DNA of 64,000 bases from Actinomycetes bacterium (GTDB taxonomy: Bacteria > Actinomycetota > JAICYB01): NCBI GenBank assembly GCA_025934435.1, contig JAICYB010000001.1:62001-126000 (forward strand), in the 5' to 3' direction. The notes beneath the pieces are model-generated. The model had not been told where the DNA came from. It worked only from the letters and a program-made list of their open reading frames with translations, and did not search any database. Positions 23,396 to 32,517 of this stretch are shown piece after piece (the stretch's first letter is position 1; each line of letters starts with the position of its first letter). The translations under genes and the position numbers were made by a program.

Positions 23396-23417
23396 GTTGC
23401 TTTCCGTATTTTGGGTA
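23396..23417 (+). promoter_or_regulatory. SigF-like promoter before the HATPase-sigma operon
   Basis: GTTG (23396-23399), a 13-nt spacer and GGGTA (23413-23417). The predicted start of transcription lies within a few bases of the GTG at 23428. Spacing is shorter than usual, so this is tentative. Confidence 0.35.
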
Positions 23418-23427
23418 CCCCTGTGCT

Positions 23428-23916
23428 GTGCGTAGAAAACCCAGCACTTCGCGGGTGCTAGGGTCGACCGATAGTCAGACGCGAGGTGTGACCGTACAGG
23501 TACGACCGGACGATCCACCCGCGCCCGGCGGTCTGCGGTTGACAGTTCCCGGGCGTGCCGAAGCCGTGCGCATCGTGCGCACGGTCATGCGGTCGTGGGC
23601 GGGATCGAACGGTTATTACCTCGACGAGATCGACGAGCTGTGTCTTGCCGTCGACGAAGCCTTCGCCGGCCTTCTCGCGACACCTCCGGTACCGACGGCG
23701 ATCACGCTTCGTATCCGTCCGGACGGTTCGGACGTTGACATAACGGCGAGCCGCGACACGGAAGCGGAGCTGTGGCCGCCCGTGAGCGCGCAGTCGGCCT
23801 TGATCAGACGTGTGCTCGCCACCCTCATCGACGAGGTGCATTTCGAACAGTCGGATGAGGGGCCGGCGATCAGGATGCTGAAGCGTCGTACGCCGGACTT
23901 GGGCAAGGCGGAATAG
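23428..23916 (+). CDS. RsbW-like HATPase-fold protein, probably without kinase activity
   Basis: 162 aa if started at GTG 23428; the conserved part begins near GTG 23488. The fold pattern GLRLTVPGRAEAVRIVRTVM and DEIDELCLAVDEAFAGLL matches HATPase_c2 anti-sigma kinases. The N-box Asn is missing (EAFAG) and no DxGxG loop is visible (VDITASRDTE). The C-terminal ALIRRVLATLIDEV helix is kept. It lies 11 bp before the sigma gene, the position normally taken by the anti-sigma factor. Confidence 0.65.
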   Translation: MRRKPSTSRVLGSTDSQTRGVTVQVRPDDPPAPGGLRLTVPGRAEAVRIVRTVMRSWAGSNGYYLDEIDELCLAVDEAFAGLLATPPVPTAITLRIRPDGSDVDITASRDTEAELWPPVSAQSALIRRVLATLIDEVHFEQSDEGPAIRMLKRRTPDLGKAE

Positions 23917-23927
23917 ACAAAGACCTC

Positions 23928-24674
23928 GTGACCATGGAATACGTTGGGTTGGACGCGGCTGTTCGCGAGTTGTTCGATCATCGCGAAGATCCGCGCATGC
24001 GCGATGCGCTCATCGAGCGCTACTTGCCGCTCGCGGAAAGTCTCGCGCGGCGTTACCAGCACTCCGGCCAAGCGCTCGACGATCTCACGCAGGTGGCGTC
24101 GATCGGACTCGTCAAAGCCGTGGACCGCTTCGACCCCGAACGCGGCGTGAACTTCGAGTCGTACGCCATCCCGACGATCCTCGGTGAGCTGAAGCGGTAC
24201 CACCGCGACCAGGGGTGGTCCGTCCGGATGCCGCGGCGTCTGCAAGAGCTGACGCTGCAGATCAAAGACTCCATCCCCGTTCTCGCGCAGGAGCTCGGCC
24301 GCTCGCCGACGATCGCCGAGATCGGACGTCACGCGCAGCTCTCCGAGGAAGAGGTCCTCGAGGCGATGGACGCGCAAGACGCGTACGCCTCGATCTCACT
24401 CGACGCTCCGATGGACGAAGGCTCGGACGCTTCGACGCTCTCCGACCGGCTGTCCGTCGAGAACGACGACTTCGAACTCGCCGAGCAGTGGGCGGAGTTC
24501 GAGCCGCATCTGCGTTCGCTCCCGGAGCGTGAGCAACGCATCATCGTGCTTCGTTTCTTCCGCGACTGGACGCAGAGCCAGATCGCCGAAGAGCTCGGCA
24601 TCTCACAGATGCACGTCTCGCGGTTGCTGTCGCAGACGTTGCAGAAACTGCGCGCAGCGGTCGGAGCCGCTTAG
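23928..24674 (+). CDS. SigB/SigF-family RNA polymerase sigma factor
   Basis: 248 aa; the start is GTG 23928 or ATG 23934. Region 2 reads LIERYLPLAESLARRY, LTQVASIGLVKAVDRFD and FESYAIPTILGELKRYHRDQGW. Region 3 is VRMPRRLQELTLQIKD. Region 4 is LPEREQRIIVLRFFRDWTQSQIAEELGISQMHVSRLL. This is the general-stress and sporulation branch of sigma-70 factors, normally held by an RsbW-type partner. The HATPase just upstream and two STAS proteins nearby are its likely regulators. Confidence 0.9.
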   Translation: MTMEYVGLDAAVRELFDHREDPRMRDALIERYLPLAESLARRYQHSGQALDDLTQVASIGLVKAVDRFDPERGVNFESYAIPTILGELKRYHRDQGWSVRMPRRLQELTLQIKDSIPVLAQELGRSPTIAEIGRHAQLSEEEVLEAMDAQDAYASISLDAPMDEGSDASTLSDRLSVENDDFELAEQWAEFEPHLRSLPEREQRIIVLRFFRDWTQSQIAEELGISQMHVSRLLSQTLQKLRAAVGAA

Positions 24675-25501
24675 AGCTTCTTACCGAACCACCAGAACAC
24701 GCGGTTCACGCGTGCTCCAACCGTCTTCAAGTAGAAGAGCAACGGGCCGGACCAGACGATGTCGGCGTGCTCGTAGCCGCGTGAGCGCATGCGGTGCAGC
24801 GCGGTGAGGAGCGTCGACGTCCCGACGCCGCGCTTGCCGCGAAGATCCGGACGCGTCGCCATCGGGCCGAACCAACCGTCGCGCAGGACGTCGTAGCACG
24901 CGAACCCGACGTCCTCACAGACGACGCACGTGCCGAGGTCGACGGCGCGCGTGACCTCCGCGATCCAGTGCGGGTAGTGCTCGCGCACCCACGGCATGAT
25001 CGCCGCGAGCTCGTCCGCTCCCGCCGTCCTGCACGCAAGCTCCGGTTCGGGAAGCGCGTTCAGCGACACCGATTGGTTCACGGCGTCACCCGTTCGCTTG
25101 TATCCCTTCGCTTGGAAGAAGCACACGGCTTCCGTCGAACGAGGATCGACGCCCGGCACCACGAAGAAGGGGGCGGAGTTGCCGACGTGTATGGACGAAG
25201 CACCATTGGCGCGCGCGAACTCTTCGATCCGCTCGAGCAGCGCGGCGCCGATCCCCTGCAGCCGGACACGCGGATGAACGGCGAGCAGCTTCACCCACGC
25301 GTTCTCACCGCGGACGACGCCCGCCGCCACGGCATCGAGACCTCCGTCGAACACGCCGAGCACGAGCAGCGGGTCGTCCGGCTCGTAGAACAGCGAACGC
25401 TCGACGGAACCCGTCGACAGCAGGTCGAACGGACACGCCACCCGGGTGAACGCCGCGATCTGGCCGGCGTCGGCCGCCGTGAGCTGGACCGGCTCGTTCA
25501 T
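24671..25501 (-). CDS. Protein with two GNAT-like acetyltransferase domains
   Basis: 276 aa. The N-terminal half carries the acetyl-CoA binding motif in [27 protein letters not shown] (R/Q-x-x-G-x-G/A). The second half carries a similar pattern, [28 protein letters not shown]. Tandem GNAT proteins of this kind acetylate unknown small molecules or proteins. Its ATG overlaps the first ATG of the divergent SDR gene in a CATG palindrome, leaving no room for a leader on either side. Confidence 0.78.
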   Translation of the reverse strand: MNEPVQLTAADAGQIAAFTRVACPFDLLSTGSVERSLFYEPDDPLLVLGVFDGGLDAVAAGVVRGENAWVKLLAVHPRVRLQGIGAALLERIEEFARANGASSIHVGNSAPFFVVPGVDPRSTEAVCFFQAKGYKRTGDAVNQSVSLNALPEPELACRTAGADELAAIMPWVREHYPHWIAEVTRAVDLGTCVVCEDVGFACYDVLRDGWFGPMATRPDLRGKRGVGTSTLLTALHRMRSRGYEHADIVWSGPLLFYLKTVGARVNRVFWWFGKKL

Positions 25502-25505
25502 GTCA

Positions 25506-26285
25506 ATGGATTATGGGCGCGTGCAGATCGACGGGCTGACCGCGCTCGTGACCGGAGGTGCGTCCGGCCTCGGACGTGCGACGGTCGACGCGCTCATGGC
25601 GGATGGCGCGAACGCCGTGATCTGCGACCTCGAACGCTCGAACGGTGCCGCCGTCGCCTCTGAGCTCGGCGCGAAAGCTGCGTTCGCGCCGGCGGACGTC
25701 TCCGACCCCGAGCAGGTGCAAGCCGCCGTCGATCTGGCGGTTGAGCGGTTCGGGGGCGTCCACATCGCGGTGAACTGCGCCGGCGTCGGCTGGGCGCAGC
25801 GCACGGTGACGCGCGAAGGTCCGCACGACATGAAGATCTTCGAGCTGGTCATCCGGGTGAACCTGATCGGGACGTTCAACGTGATCCGGCTGGCGGCGAA
25901 TCAGATGACGAAGCAAGAGCCGGTCGGGGAGGAGCGCGGTGTCATCGTGAACACCGCGAGCATCGCCGCCTTCGACGGACAGATCGGCCAAGCCGCGTAC
26001 TCCGCTTCGAAGGGCGGCGTCGTCGGCATGACGCTTCCGATCGCACGCGATCTCTCGTCGATGAAGATCCGTGTCGTCACGATCGCGCCGGGAACGTTCG
26101 ACACGCCGATGCTCGCCGGACTCCCGCAGGACCAACGGGACAAGCTCGCCGCCGGCATCCCGCATCCGTCCCGTCTCGGCGATCCCAAAGAGTTCGGCGC
26201 TCTTGTGCGCCACATCGTGTCCAATCCGATGATCAACGGCGAGACGATCCGGTTGGACGGTGCCCTCCGGATGCCGCCGCGCTGA
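25506..26285 (+). CDS. SDR dehydrogenase (HSD10/3-hydroxyacyl-CoA type 2-like)
   Basis: 259 aa; alternative starts are ATG 25500 and GTG 25521. The classical SDR motifs are TGGASGLGR for the cofactor, CDLE after strand 2, NCAG, and the catalytic Ser ([11 protein letters not shown]) with YSASKGG. The C-terminal [19 protein letters not shown] and [12 protein letters not shown] match type II 3-hydroxyacyl-CoA dehydrogenases. The stop overlaps the mscL start by one base. Confidence 0.85.
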   Translation: MDYGRVQIDGLTALVTGGASGLGRATVDALMADGANAVICDLERSNGAAVASELGAKAAFAPADVSDPEQVQAAVDLAVERFGGVHIAVNCAGVGWAQRTVTREGPHDMKIFELVIRVNLIGTFNVIRLAANQMTKQEPVGEERGVIVNTASIAAFDGQIGQAAYSASKGGVVGMTLPIARDLSSMKIRVVTIAPGTFDTPMLAGLPQDQRDKLAAGIPHPSRLGDPKEFGALVRHIVSNPMINGETIRLDGALRMPPR

Positions 26286-26737
26286 TGGACGCGCCCAAGC
26301 GCCAGCTGTCCGACTTCAAGAAGTTCATCTTGCGCGGGAGCGTCATCGACCTGGCGGTCGGCGTCGTGATCGGCGCGGCCTTCGGCGCGATCGTGACGTC
26401 GCTCGTGAAGGACATCGTCACGCCGCTGCTGAGCCTCATCCATCTTCCGGATTTCAGTCACGCGGTGGTGCACGTCGGCTCGAAGAAGTCGCCGAACGGT
26501 GACGTCCGTTACGGCGAGGTCGTGAACGCGGTGATCTCGTTCCTCGTCATCTCGGCGTTCATATTCTTCTTCGTGGTTCGTCCGCTGAACCGTCTCCTCG
26601 GACGAGACGAAGACGAGAAGGAGCCGCAGAACCGGGAGTGCCCGCATTGCTTGAGCTCGATCCCGGTGAAAGCGTCCGTTTGCTCCTTCTGCGGACGTGA
26701 CATCGAGGAGAAGAAAGCGACGCGTACGCGGCGATAA
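26285..26737 (+). CDS. mscL: Large-conductance mechanosensitive channel with C-terminal zinc ribbon
   Basis: 150 aa. The pore helix TM1 reads FILRGSVIDLAVGVVIGAAF, and TM2 is around VVNAVISFLVISAFIFFFVV, as in MscL. After the TM2 basic end a short zinc ribbon follows (CPHC-x11-CSFC, residues ~119-137). The channel releases solutes on hypo-osmotic shock. The added ribbon may help assembly or regulation. It is translationally coupled to the SDR gene. Confidence 0.93.
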   Translation: MDAPKRQLSDFKKFILRGSVIDLAVGVVIGAAFGAIVTSLVKDIVTPLLSLIHLPDFSHAVVHVGSKKSPNGDVRYGEVVNAVISFLVISAFIFFFVVRPLNRLLGRDEDEKEPQNRECPHCLSSIPVKASVCSFCGRDIEEKKATRTRR

Positions 26738-26756
26738 CGCCGGGTATACCCACGTC

Positions 26757-27701
26757 GTGCGCACTACCTATCGTGTTGCGATAGTTACCGGCGCCTCGGC
26801 CGGTGTCGGCCGGGCGACGGCCGTGGAGTTCGCGCGTCGCGGCATGGCGGTCGGCCTCGTCTCGCGGAACGAAGAGCGTCTGACCGCCGCGGCGAAGGAC
26901 GTCGAAGCCGCCGGCGGCCATCCACTCGTGCTGCCGTGCGACGTCGCATCGCCCGGTGAGGTCGAGGGCGCGGCGCAACATGCGGAAGATGTGCTCGGCC
27001 CGATCGACGTGTGGGTGAACAACGCGATGACGACGGTCTTCGCGCCCTTCCACGACATCGAGGCGGACGAGTTCCGGCGGGCCACCGAAGTCACCTACCT
27101 CGGGGCCGTGCACGGCACGATGAGCGCGCTCCGGCGGATGCGGAAGCGCAACGCGGGGACGATCGTCCAAGTCGGTTCGGCCCTCGCGTATCGCGCGATC
27201 CCGCTCCAGTCCGCGTACTGCGGATCGAAGCACGCGATGCGCGGCTTCACCGATTCCATCCGGACGGAACTCCTCCACGACAAGAGTTCCGTGTGGATCA
27301 CGATGGTGCATCTCCCGGCCATGAACACGCCGCAGTTCGAGTGGTGCCGCAACAAGCTGCCGCACCACCCCCAGCCGGTGCCGCCGATCTACCAACCGGA
27401 GGTTGCCGCGGAGGCGATCGTCTGGGCGTCGACACGACGCCGGCGCGAGGTCTACGTCGGCGCGCCGACGTACCTCACGATCCAGGCGAACAAGATCGGT
27501 GCGACGATCATCGACCGCTATCTCGCGAAGACGGGGTTCAAGTCGCAGCAGATGGACGAAGCCGCCAAGCCGCGCCCCGACGATCTCTTCGAGAGCGTCG
27601 ACGGCGACTTCGCAGCGCACGGACGCTTCGACTCCCGCTCGAAGGACCGGAGCGTCGTCTCGAATGTCCTGCGCGCGGCGTCCGACCTGGCCGGCCTCTA
27701 G
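26757..27701 (+). CDS. SDR-family oxidoreductase
   Basis: 314 aa starting at GTG 26757; a TATACC element lies 6 nt upstream and there is no ribosome-binding site (leaderless pattern). Cofactor motif TGASAGVGR, VNNAMTTVF, catalytic region VGSALAYRAIPLQSAYCGSKHAM with Tyr and Lys. The extra C-terminal 70 residues (GAPTYLTIQANKIG, then DRYLAKTG) match the longer SDRs often called DltE/YqjQ-like. The substrate is unknown. Confidence 0.83.
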   Translation: MRTTYRVAIVTGASAGVGRATAVEFARRGMAVGLVSRNEERLTAAAKDVEAAGGHPLVLPCDVASPGEVEGAAQHAEDVLGPIDVWVNNAMTTVFAPFHDIEADEFRRATEVTYLGAVHGTMSALRRMRKRNAGTIVQVGSALAYRAIPLQSAYCGSKHAMRGFTDSIRTELLHDKSSVWITMVHLPAMNTPQFEWCRNKLPHHPQPVPPIYQPEVAAEAIVWASTRRRREVYVGAPTYLTIQANKIGATIIDRYLAKTGFKSQQMDEAAKPRPDDLFESVDGDFAAHGRFDSRSKDRSVVSNVLRAASDLAGL

Positions 27702-27715
27702 GAACCGAGCGGCGT

Positions 27716-27737
27716 TCTCAGGTTCCTCTCAGGTTCC
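27716..27737 (+). promoter_or_regulatory. Tandem 11-bp direct repeat upstream of the response regulator
   Basis: TCTCAGGTTCC occurs twice without a gap (27716-27726, 27727-27737), one helical turn apart. This is the usual layout of OmpR-family binding sites, so autoregulation of the downstream two-component operon is plausible. It lies 39 bp before the ATG. Confidence 0.5.
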
Positions 27738-27776
27738 TTTCACGCCTCGCCTACGCGTGTGGTCTACCGTTTGACC

Positions 27777-28466
27777 ATGGGGCCGAAGGCGAAGGTCCTC
27801 GTCGCCGAGGACGATCGGGCGGTCCGCGAGTCGATCGAGCGGGCGCTCAGGTTCGAAGGGCATGACGTCGTCACGGCCGCGGACGGGGGCGAGGCGTTGC
27901 AAGCCGTCGCCACCGCAACGCCGGACGCGATCGTCATGGACGTGATGATGCCTGTCATGGACGGGCTCGACGTCACGCGTGAGCTCCGCGCTCGTGGCGA
28001 CCGGACGCCGATCCTGGTTCTCACCGCGAGGCACAAGGTCTCCGACCGCGTGGCCGGCCTCGACGCCGGCGCCGACGACTACCTCATCAAGCCGTACGCC
28101 CTCGAAGAGTTGCTCGCGCGGTTGCGCGCGCTGCTGCGCCGGACGCCCCCCGAGAGCGAGGGCAGCGTCCTGCAGGTCGCCGACCTGACACTCGATGCGG
28201 CCACGCGCGAGGTCTTCCGCGGATCGCAGCCGATCGAACTGACGAAGACAGAGTTCGCGCTGCTCGAGCTGCTGATGATCAACGTGAACATCGTCCTGCC
28301 GCGATCGACGATCTACGAACGGATCTGGGACTACGACTTCGGTCCGACGTCGAACGCGCTCGAGGTCTACGTCGGGTATCTCCGTCGCAAAACCGAGCCG
28401 GACGGAGCGCCGCGGCTGATCCATACGGTCCGCGGTGTGGGTTACGTCATGCGCGCGCCGAGATGA
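27777..28466 (+). CDS. OmpR-family response regulator (MprA-like)
   Basis: 229 aa from ATG 27777 (GTG 27759 also possible). The receiver domain has the acidic pair ED (residues 13-14), the phospho-acceptor Asp in IVMDVMMP, and LVLTAR and YLIKPY for the switch Thr and Lys. The winged-helix domain ends [13 protein letters not shown]. It overlaps the kinase gene by 4 bp. Its closest named relatives by eye are MprA/TcrA-type regulators of actinobacteria. Confidence 0.9.
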   Translation: MGPKAKVLVAEDDRAVRESIERALRFEGHDVVTAADGGEALQAVATATPDAIVMDVMMPVMDGLDVTRELRARGDRTPILVLTARHKVSDRVAGLDAGADDYLIKPYALEELLARLRALLRRTPPESEGSVLQVADLTLDAATREVFRGSQPIELTKTEFALLELLMINVNIVLPRSTIYERIWDYDFGPTSNALEVYVGYLRRKTEPDGAPRLIHTVRGVGYVMRAPR

Positions 28467-29857
28467 AGGAATTCCTGGACCGCGATCTCTTCCGTTCGTT
28501 CGGCTTGCGTACGCGCATCGCCGTGCTCGCGGCCGGTTCCGTCGCCGTGGCCGTCTTGCTCGTCGCCGGCGGTGCGTGGTTCGTCGCCCGGCAGGAACTC
28601 GTCGGCGGTGTGCGCCAACAGCTCGATGCGCGCGCGCAACTGATGCAACGTCAGGCTCAGCAGACCGGTCTCGACGGGTTCGGGTTCCGGGGGCGTTTCG
28701 GCTTCCTGACGGAGGTCGTCGATTCGTCCGGGAACGTCGTCGTCCCGCTGACGCCGGACGGCCAGTCGTTCCCCGTCGGTGCGGCGGAGCGCGCGGTCGC
28801 CGCGTCCGATGTCAACGCCAAAGGCTCGTGGGGTTCCATCAGGGTGAGCGGTCTGCATCTGCTGACACGGACGATGCCCCTCGGCGACGGGCACGCCATC
28901 GTCGTCGCGCAGCAGGTCGACGCGATCGACAGCGCGCTCGACCACTTCGCTGTGATCTTGTTCATCCTCTCGCTCCTCGGGATCGCGGGGGCCGCATTCG
29001 TCGGCCGGCTCGTCGCGCGCAGCGCGGTTCGTCCTGTCGAACGTCTCACGGAGGCGGCGGAGCACGTCGCGCGCACGCAGGACCTGACGGCGTCGATCGA
29101 CGTCGACCGGAACGACGAGATCGGACGGCTCAGCGCGACCTTCAACGGGATGCTGCAAGCGCTCGCCGAGTCGCGCGATCAGCAACAGCGATTGATACAT
29201 GACGCGTCACACGAATTGCGGACGCCGCTCACGAGTGTCCGGACGAACATCGAGATGCTCGCTCGTGAGGACTCGATCGCGCCCAAAGAGCGCGCCCAGA
29301 TGCTCGCCGATCTCAACGTCGAGATGGAAGAGCTCACGAACCTCGTCACGGAGCTCGTCGACCTCGCGACGGCGACGGGTGGTACGGATGAAGAGATCAC
29401 CGACGTCCGTCTCGATGACGTCATCGTGGAAGCCGCCGAACGCGCGCGCCGTCGTACGGGCCAGCAGCTCGACGTCTCGACCGAGCCGGTCGTCGTGCGC
29501 GCGCGTCCGACGCAGATCGAGCGCGCGGTGTCGAACGTCATCGACAACGCGTGCAAGTGGAGCGCGAAAGGCGAGCTGATCGACGTCTCGCTCTCCGGCG
29601 GGCGCTTCGAGGTCGCCGACCGGGGGCCGGGCATCGACGCCGGCGACCTGCCGTACGTGTTCGATCGGTTCTATCGCGCTTCGTCCGCCAGATCGATGCC
29701 CGGCTCGGGTCTCGGCCTCGCGATCGTCAAGCAAGTGGTGGACGAAGCGGGCGGGAGCGTCTTCGCGCAGCCGCGGGATGGCGGGGGAGCCATCGTCGGG
29801 TTCGAGTTGCCCGCCTCGCTCGCGCTCGAGGAGATCGAAGTCGCAGAACACGGCTGA
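28463..29857 (+). CDS. Sensor histidine kinase (MprB-like)
   Basis: 464 aa. Two transmembrane helices (~18-42 and ~160-180) enclose an extracytoplasmic sensor of about 115 residues. A HAMP segment follows ([19 protein letters not shown]). The dimerisation box is [21 protein letters not shown] with the phospho-accepting His. The ATPase domain shows N ([10 protein letters not shown]), G1 (VADRGPGID), F (VFDRFYRA) and G2 (GSGLGLAIV). It is translationally coupled to the regulator. Confidence 0.92.
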   Translation: MKEFLDRDLFRSFGLRTRIAVLAAGSVAVAVLLVAGGAWFVARQELVGGVRQQLDARAQLMQRQAQQTGLDGFGFRGRFGFLTEVVDSSGNVVVPLTPDGQSFPVGAAERAVAASDVNAKGSWGSIRVSGLHLLTRTMPLGDGHAIVVAQQVDAIDSALDHFAVILFILSLLGIAGAAFVGRLVARSAVRPVERLTEAAEHVARTQDLTASIDVDRNDEIGRLSATFNGMLQALAESRDQQQRLIHDASHELRTPLTSVRTNIEMLAREDSIAPKERAQMLADLNVEMEELTNLVTELVDLATATGGTDEEITDVRLDDVIVEAAERARRRTGQQLDVSTEPVVVRARPTQIERAVSNVIDNACKWSAKGELIDVSLSGGRFEVADRGPGIDAGDLPYVFDRFYRASSARSMPGSGLGLAIVKQVVDEAGGSVFAQPRDGGGAIVGFELPASLALEEIEVAEHG

Positions 29858-29889
29858 TTCACGGACGCGCGTGGCATGATGCGCGGAAC

Positions 29890-30999
29890 TTGAAACGGAT
29901 GCTCATATGCGTCGTCCTCGTGACGGCGTCGGCGTGCGGGGGCGGGACGCCGAAACCGACGGCGACACCGCGCCACCGGGCGCACGCCTTGGCGACGCCG
30001 GCGGCGACTCCCGCGGACGGGAACGTCTACGGGGCGATCGGCCCCGGCAAGCTCTCGGCCGCCGTGCAGAAGATCACGCCCCGCGTGTACGTCCCGAACT
30101 CGGAGTCGAACACCGTCGACGTCATCGACCCGACGACCTACCAGGTGATCGATCACTTCCCGGTCGGGCACCTTCCGCAGCACATCACCCCGTCGTGGGA
30201 CATGAAGCACCTTTACGTCGACAACGACCTCGGCAACACGCTGACCGAACTCGACCCGGCGACGGGCAAGAAGGTGCGGACGATCCCCGTCGACGATCCG
30301 TACAACCTCTACTTCACGCCGGACGGATCGAAGGCGATCGTCGTGGCCGAACGGATGCGCCGGATCGACTTCTACGACCCGAACACCTGGCAGCGCATCG
30401 GGTCGTACACCGTCCTCCACTCCGGCCCGAACCACCTCGACTTCACGCAGGACGGCAGGTACTTGCTGATCAGCTGCGAATTCTCCGGCTACATCGTGAA
30501 GGTCGACGTGCAGACGATGCAGGGCGTCGCCGCGCTCGACATCGGCGGCAAGCCGACGGATGTCCGGATCTCACCCGACGGCAAGGTCTTCTACGTGGCG
30601 AACGAGACGCGCGACGGCGTGTCGGTCGTCGACATCAACACGATGAAGGAGCTGAAGTTCATCCCGTCGGGGGCGGGGACGCACGGCTTCGTCGTGAGCC
30701 GCGACGGCAAGTCGCTCTACGTGACGAACCGGAACGCGGGAACGGTGTCCGTGCTCGACTTCGCGACGCAGTCGATCACGCAGACGTGGATCACCGGCGG
30801 GAGCCCGGACATGGGCGGCGTGACGGCCGACGGCCGTGAGCTGTGGCTGTCGGGACGCTACAACGGCGTGGTGTACGTGATCGACACGTTCACCGGCCAC
30901 GTGAAGCACCGGATCCCGGTCGGAAGCGGTCCCCACGGCGTGTGCGTCTTCCCGCAACCCGGCCGATTCTCGCTGGGCCACACGGGGAACTACCGCTAG
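29890..30999 (+). CDS. YVTN-type beta-propeller lipoprotein
   Basis: About 369 aa. The start is taken as TTG 29890 because it supplies the basic n-region (KRMLICVVLVTASAC) of a lipoprotein signal with a lipobox ending in Cys; ATG 29899 is possible. After a Pro/Thr-rich linker come about seven blades, e.g. VYVPNSESNTVDVIDPTTYQ, DVRISPDGKVFYVANE and LYVTNRNAGTVSVLDFAT. Such proteins are surface-anchored and of unknown function. The stop shares CTAG with the convergent PPOX gene. Confidence 0.85.
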   Translation: MKRMLICVVLVTASACGGGTPKPTATPRHRAHALATPAATPADGNVYGAIGPGKLSAAVQKITPRVYVPNSESNTVDVIDPTTYQVIDHFPVGHLPQHITPSWDMKHLYVDNDLGNTLTELDPATGKKVRTIPVDDPYNLYFTPDGSKAIVVAERMRRIDFYDPNTWQRIGSYTVLHSGPNHLDFTQDGRYLLISCEFSGYIVKVDVQTMQGVAALDIGGKPTDVRISPDGKVFYVANETRDGVSVVDINTMKELKFIPSGAGTHGFVVSRDGKSLYVTNRNAGTVSVLDFATQSITQTWITGGSPDMGGVTADGRELWLSGRYNGVVYVIDTFTGHVKHRIPVGSGPHGVCVFPQPGRFSLGHTGNYR

Positions 31000-31427
31000 T
31001 TGCTGAGGTCTTTCTGCGCGATCTGCTTCGTCACTTTCACCCGCACGAGCAGCTCACCTTCGACGGCGTTCCGTTTCCCGAAGGCTTCGGCCTTGTCGGC
31101 CCCCATGTAGCGCTCGCCGATCTTCGTCGCCCACACGAGCATCTCGTCAAGGTCTTCGGAGATCGATGCCGTGCCGAAGATCGTGATGAACGAATACGGC
31201 GGCGTCTGGTCGTCGATCGAGATGCAGACGCGAGGGTCGCGGGCGAGGTTGCGTCCTTTCACGGTGTCTCGTCCGGTGTTGAAGATGAGATCGTTGCCGT
31301 CGAGGACGAACCAGATCGGCGCGACGTGGGGTGATCCGTCCGCTCGCACGGTCGCGAGCTTGCCCGTGAAGGTTCCGCGCTGCAGGAACGCGCGGGCTTC
31401 GTCCGGCGTCATGTCGTAGCGCGACAT
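30996..31427 (-). CDS. PPOX-class F420-dependent flavin/deazaflavin oxidoreductase family protein
   Basis: 143 aa split-barrel protein. It reads MTPDEARAFLQRGTFTGKLATVRADGSPHVAPIWFVLDG, then KGRNLARDPRVCISID, typical of the TIGR03618-like group that binds F420 or FMN. The reaction is unknown. It follows the HtrA-like protease gene with a 4-bp ATGA overlap, so the two are co-expressed. Confidence 0.85.
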   Translation of the reverse strand: MSRYDMTPDEARAFLQRGTFTGKLATVRADGSPHVAPIWFVLDGNDLIFNTGRDTVKGRNLARDPRVCISIDDQTPPYSFITIFGTASISEDLDEMLVWATKIGERYMGADKAEAFGKRNAVEGELLVRVKVTKQIAQKDLSN

Positions 31428-32428
31428 CAGCCGAAGTCCCCGAGCTTGACCTTCACGTCCTTCGTCGTCGTACCCCGGACGTAGCGGATCGTCACCGTGT
31501 CACCCGGGACGAGCTTCCGGATCTCCTGCGCGAGCTCGGGGAAGTCGGTGATGGGATGCCCGTTGAACTGGGTGATGCGGTCACCTTTCATCAACCCCGC
31601 GTCCGCCGCCGGACTTCCGGCCTTCACGTCGACGACGAGCGCGCCCGGGTTCGAATCGGGAGCACCGCTCCCGACGACACCGAGGAAGGCGACGCGCGGC
31701 GGCGCCTTCCCTTGGGCGAGATAGGACGCAGCTTGCATCGCGACGTCGATCGGGACGGCGAGACCGATGTTCGATCCCTCGACCGCAACGTTGATGCCGA
31801 TCACTCGGCCCTCACGATCCGCGAGCGGTCCGCCGGAGTTACCCGGGTTGATCGATGCGTCGGTTTGGAGCCCGTCGACGGCGCCCCCGGGCGTCTCGAT
31901 GGTTCGTCCGATACCCGACAGGACACCGACGGACACCGTGTTCTGCAATCCGAACGGACTCCCGAGCGCGACGACGAGCTCGCCGATGTGCAGCTTCGAC
32001 TCGTCCACCACACGCGCGGCCTTCAGTCCCTTCGATGTGATGCGGACCACGGCCGCGTCGCGCTGGGTGTCTCGTCCGAGGACGGTGCCCTTGAGCGATG
32101 TGCCATCCGAGAGCCGGACGTTCACGTTCTTGTTCGTGCCGACGACGTGGGCGGCCGTGAGGATCAGGCCTTTCGCGTCGTAGATCACGCCGGATCCGAG
32201 CGCGTCGCCGGCTTTGATGAACACCGTTGAGGGCAGAAGGATGTTTGCGACATCGCTTCCCGGTTCATCGGGCGCCGGCGTGGGCGTCGGCGGGGGAGGT
32301 TTGGACGTTGCCGTTCTGACGGTATAGCCGCCGGTAAATGCGAGTGCGACCGCCAGGACGACGAGAGCAACGATGAGCGGCCACGTGGAACGGCGGCGCT
32401 CCGACGGCGGGCGGACTAGTTCTTCCAT
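31427..32428 (-). CDS. Membrane-anchored HtrA/S1C serine protease with PDZ domain
   Basis: 333 aa. A cytoplasmic Arg-rich N-terminus and one transmembrane helix (WPLIVALVVLAVALAFTGG) are followed by a Pro-rich linker. The trypsin-like domain has catalytic His in LTAAHVV, Asp in RDAAVV and Ser in NPGNSGGPL. The C-terminal PDZ reads VVDVKAGSPAADAGLMKGDRITQFNGHPI. It is an extracytoplasmic quality-control protease (DegP/HtrA type). Confidence 0.9.
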   Translation of the reverse strand: MEELVRPPSERRRSTWPLIVALVVLAVALAFTGGYTVRTATSKPPPPTPTPAPDEPGSDVANILLPSTVFIKAGDALGSGVIYDAKGLILTAAHVVGTNKNVNVRLSDGTSLKGTVLGRDTQRDAAVVRITSKGLKAARVVDESKLHIGELVVALGSPFGLQNTVSVGVLSGIGRTIETPGGAVDGLQTDASINPGNSGGPLADREGRVIGINVAVEGSNIGLAVPIDVAMQAASYLAQGKAPPRVAFLGVVGSGAPDSNPGALVVDVKAGSPAADAGLMKGDRITQFNGHPITDFPELAQEIRKLVPGDTVTIRYVRGTTTKDVKVKLGDFG

Positions 32429-32517
32429 GGCACCGGACCATAACCCGATGGTGTGTGTTCCGGGGCGCTCCGACGGACGATGCTGATCTTGTCGGAACGA
32501 ACCTAGGAGGGGTACGG

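Noticed and set aside
26740..26750. GGGTATACCC as a SigF-type -10
   Set aside because: No GTTT element lies at the right distance; it fits better as a TATACC -10 for a leaderless SDR gene.
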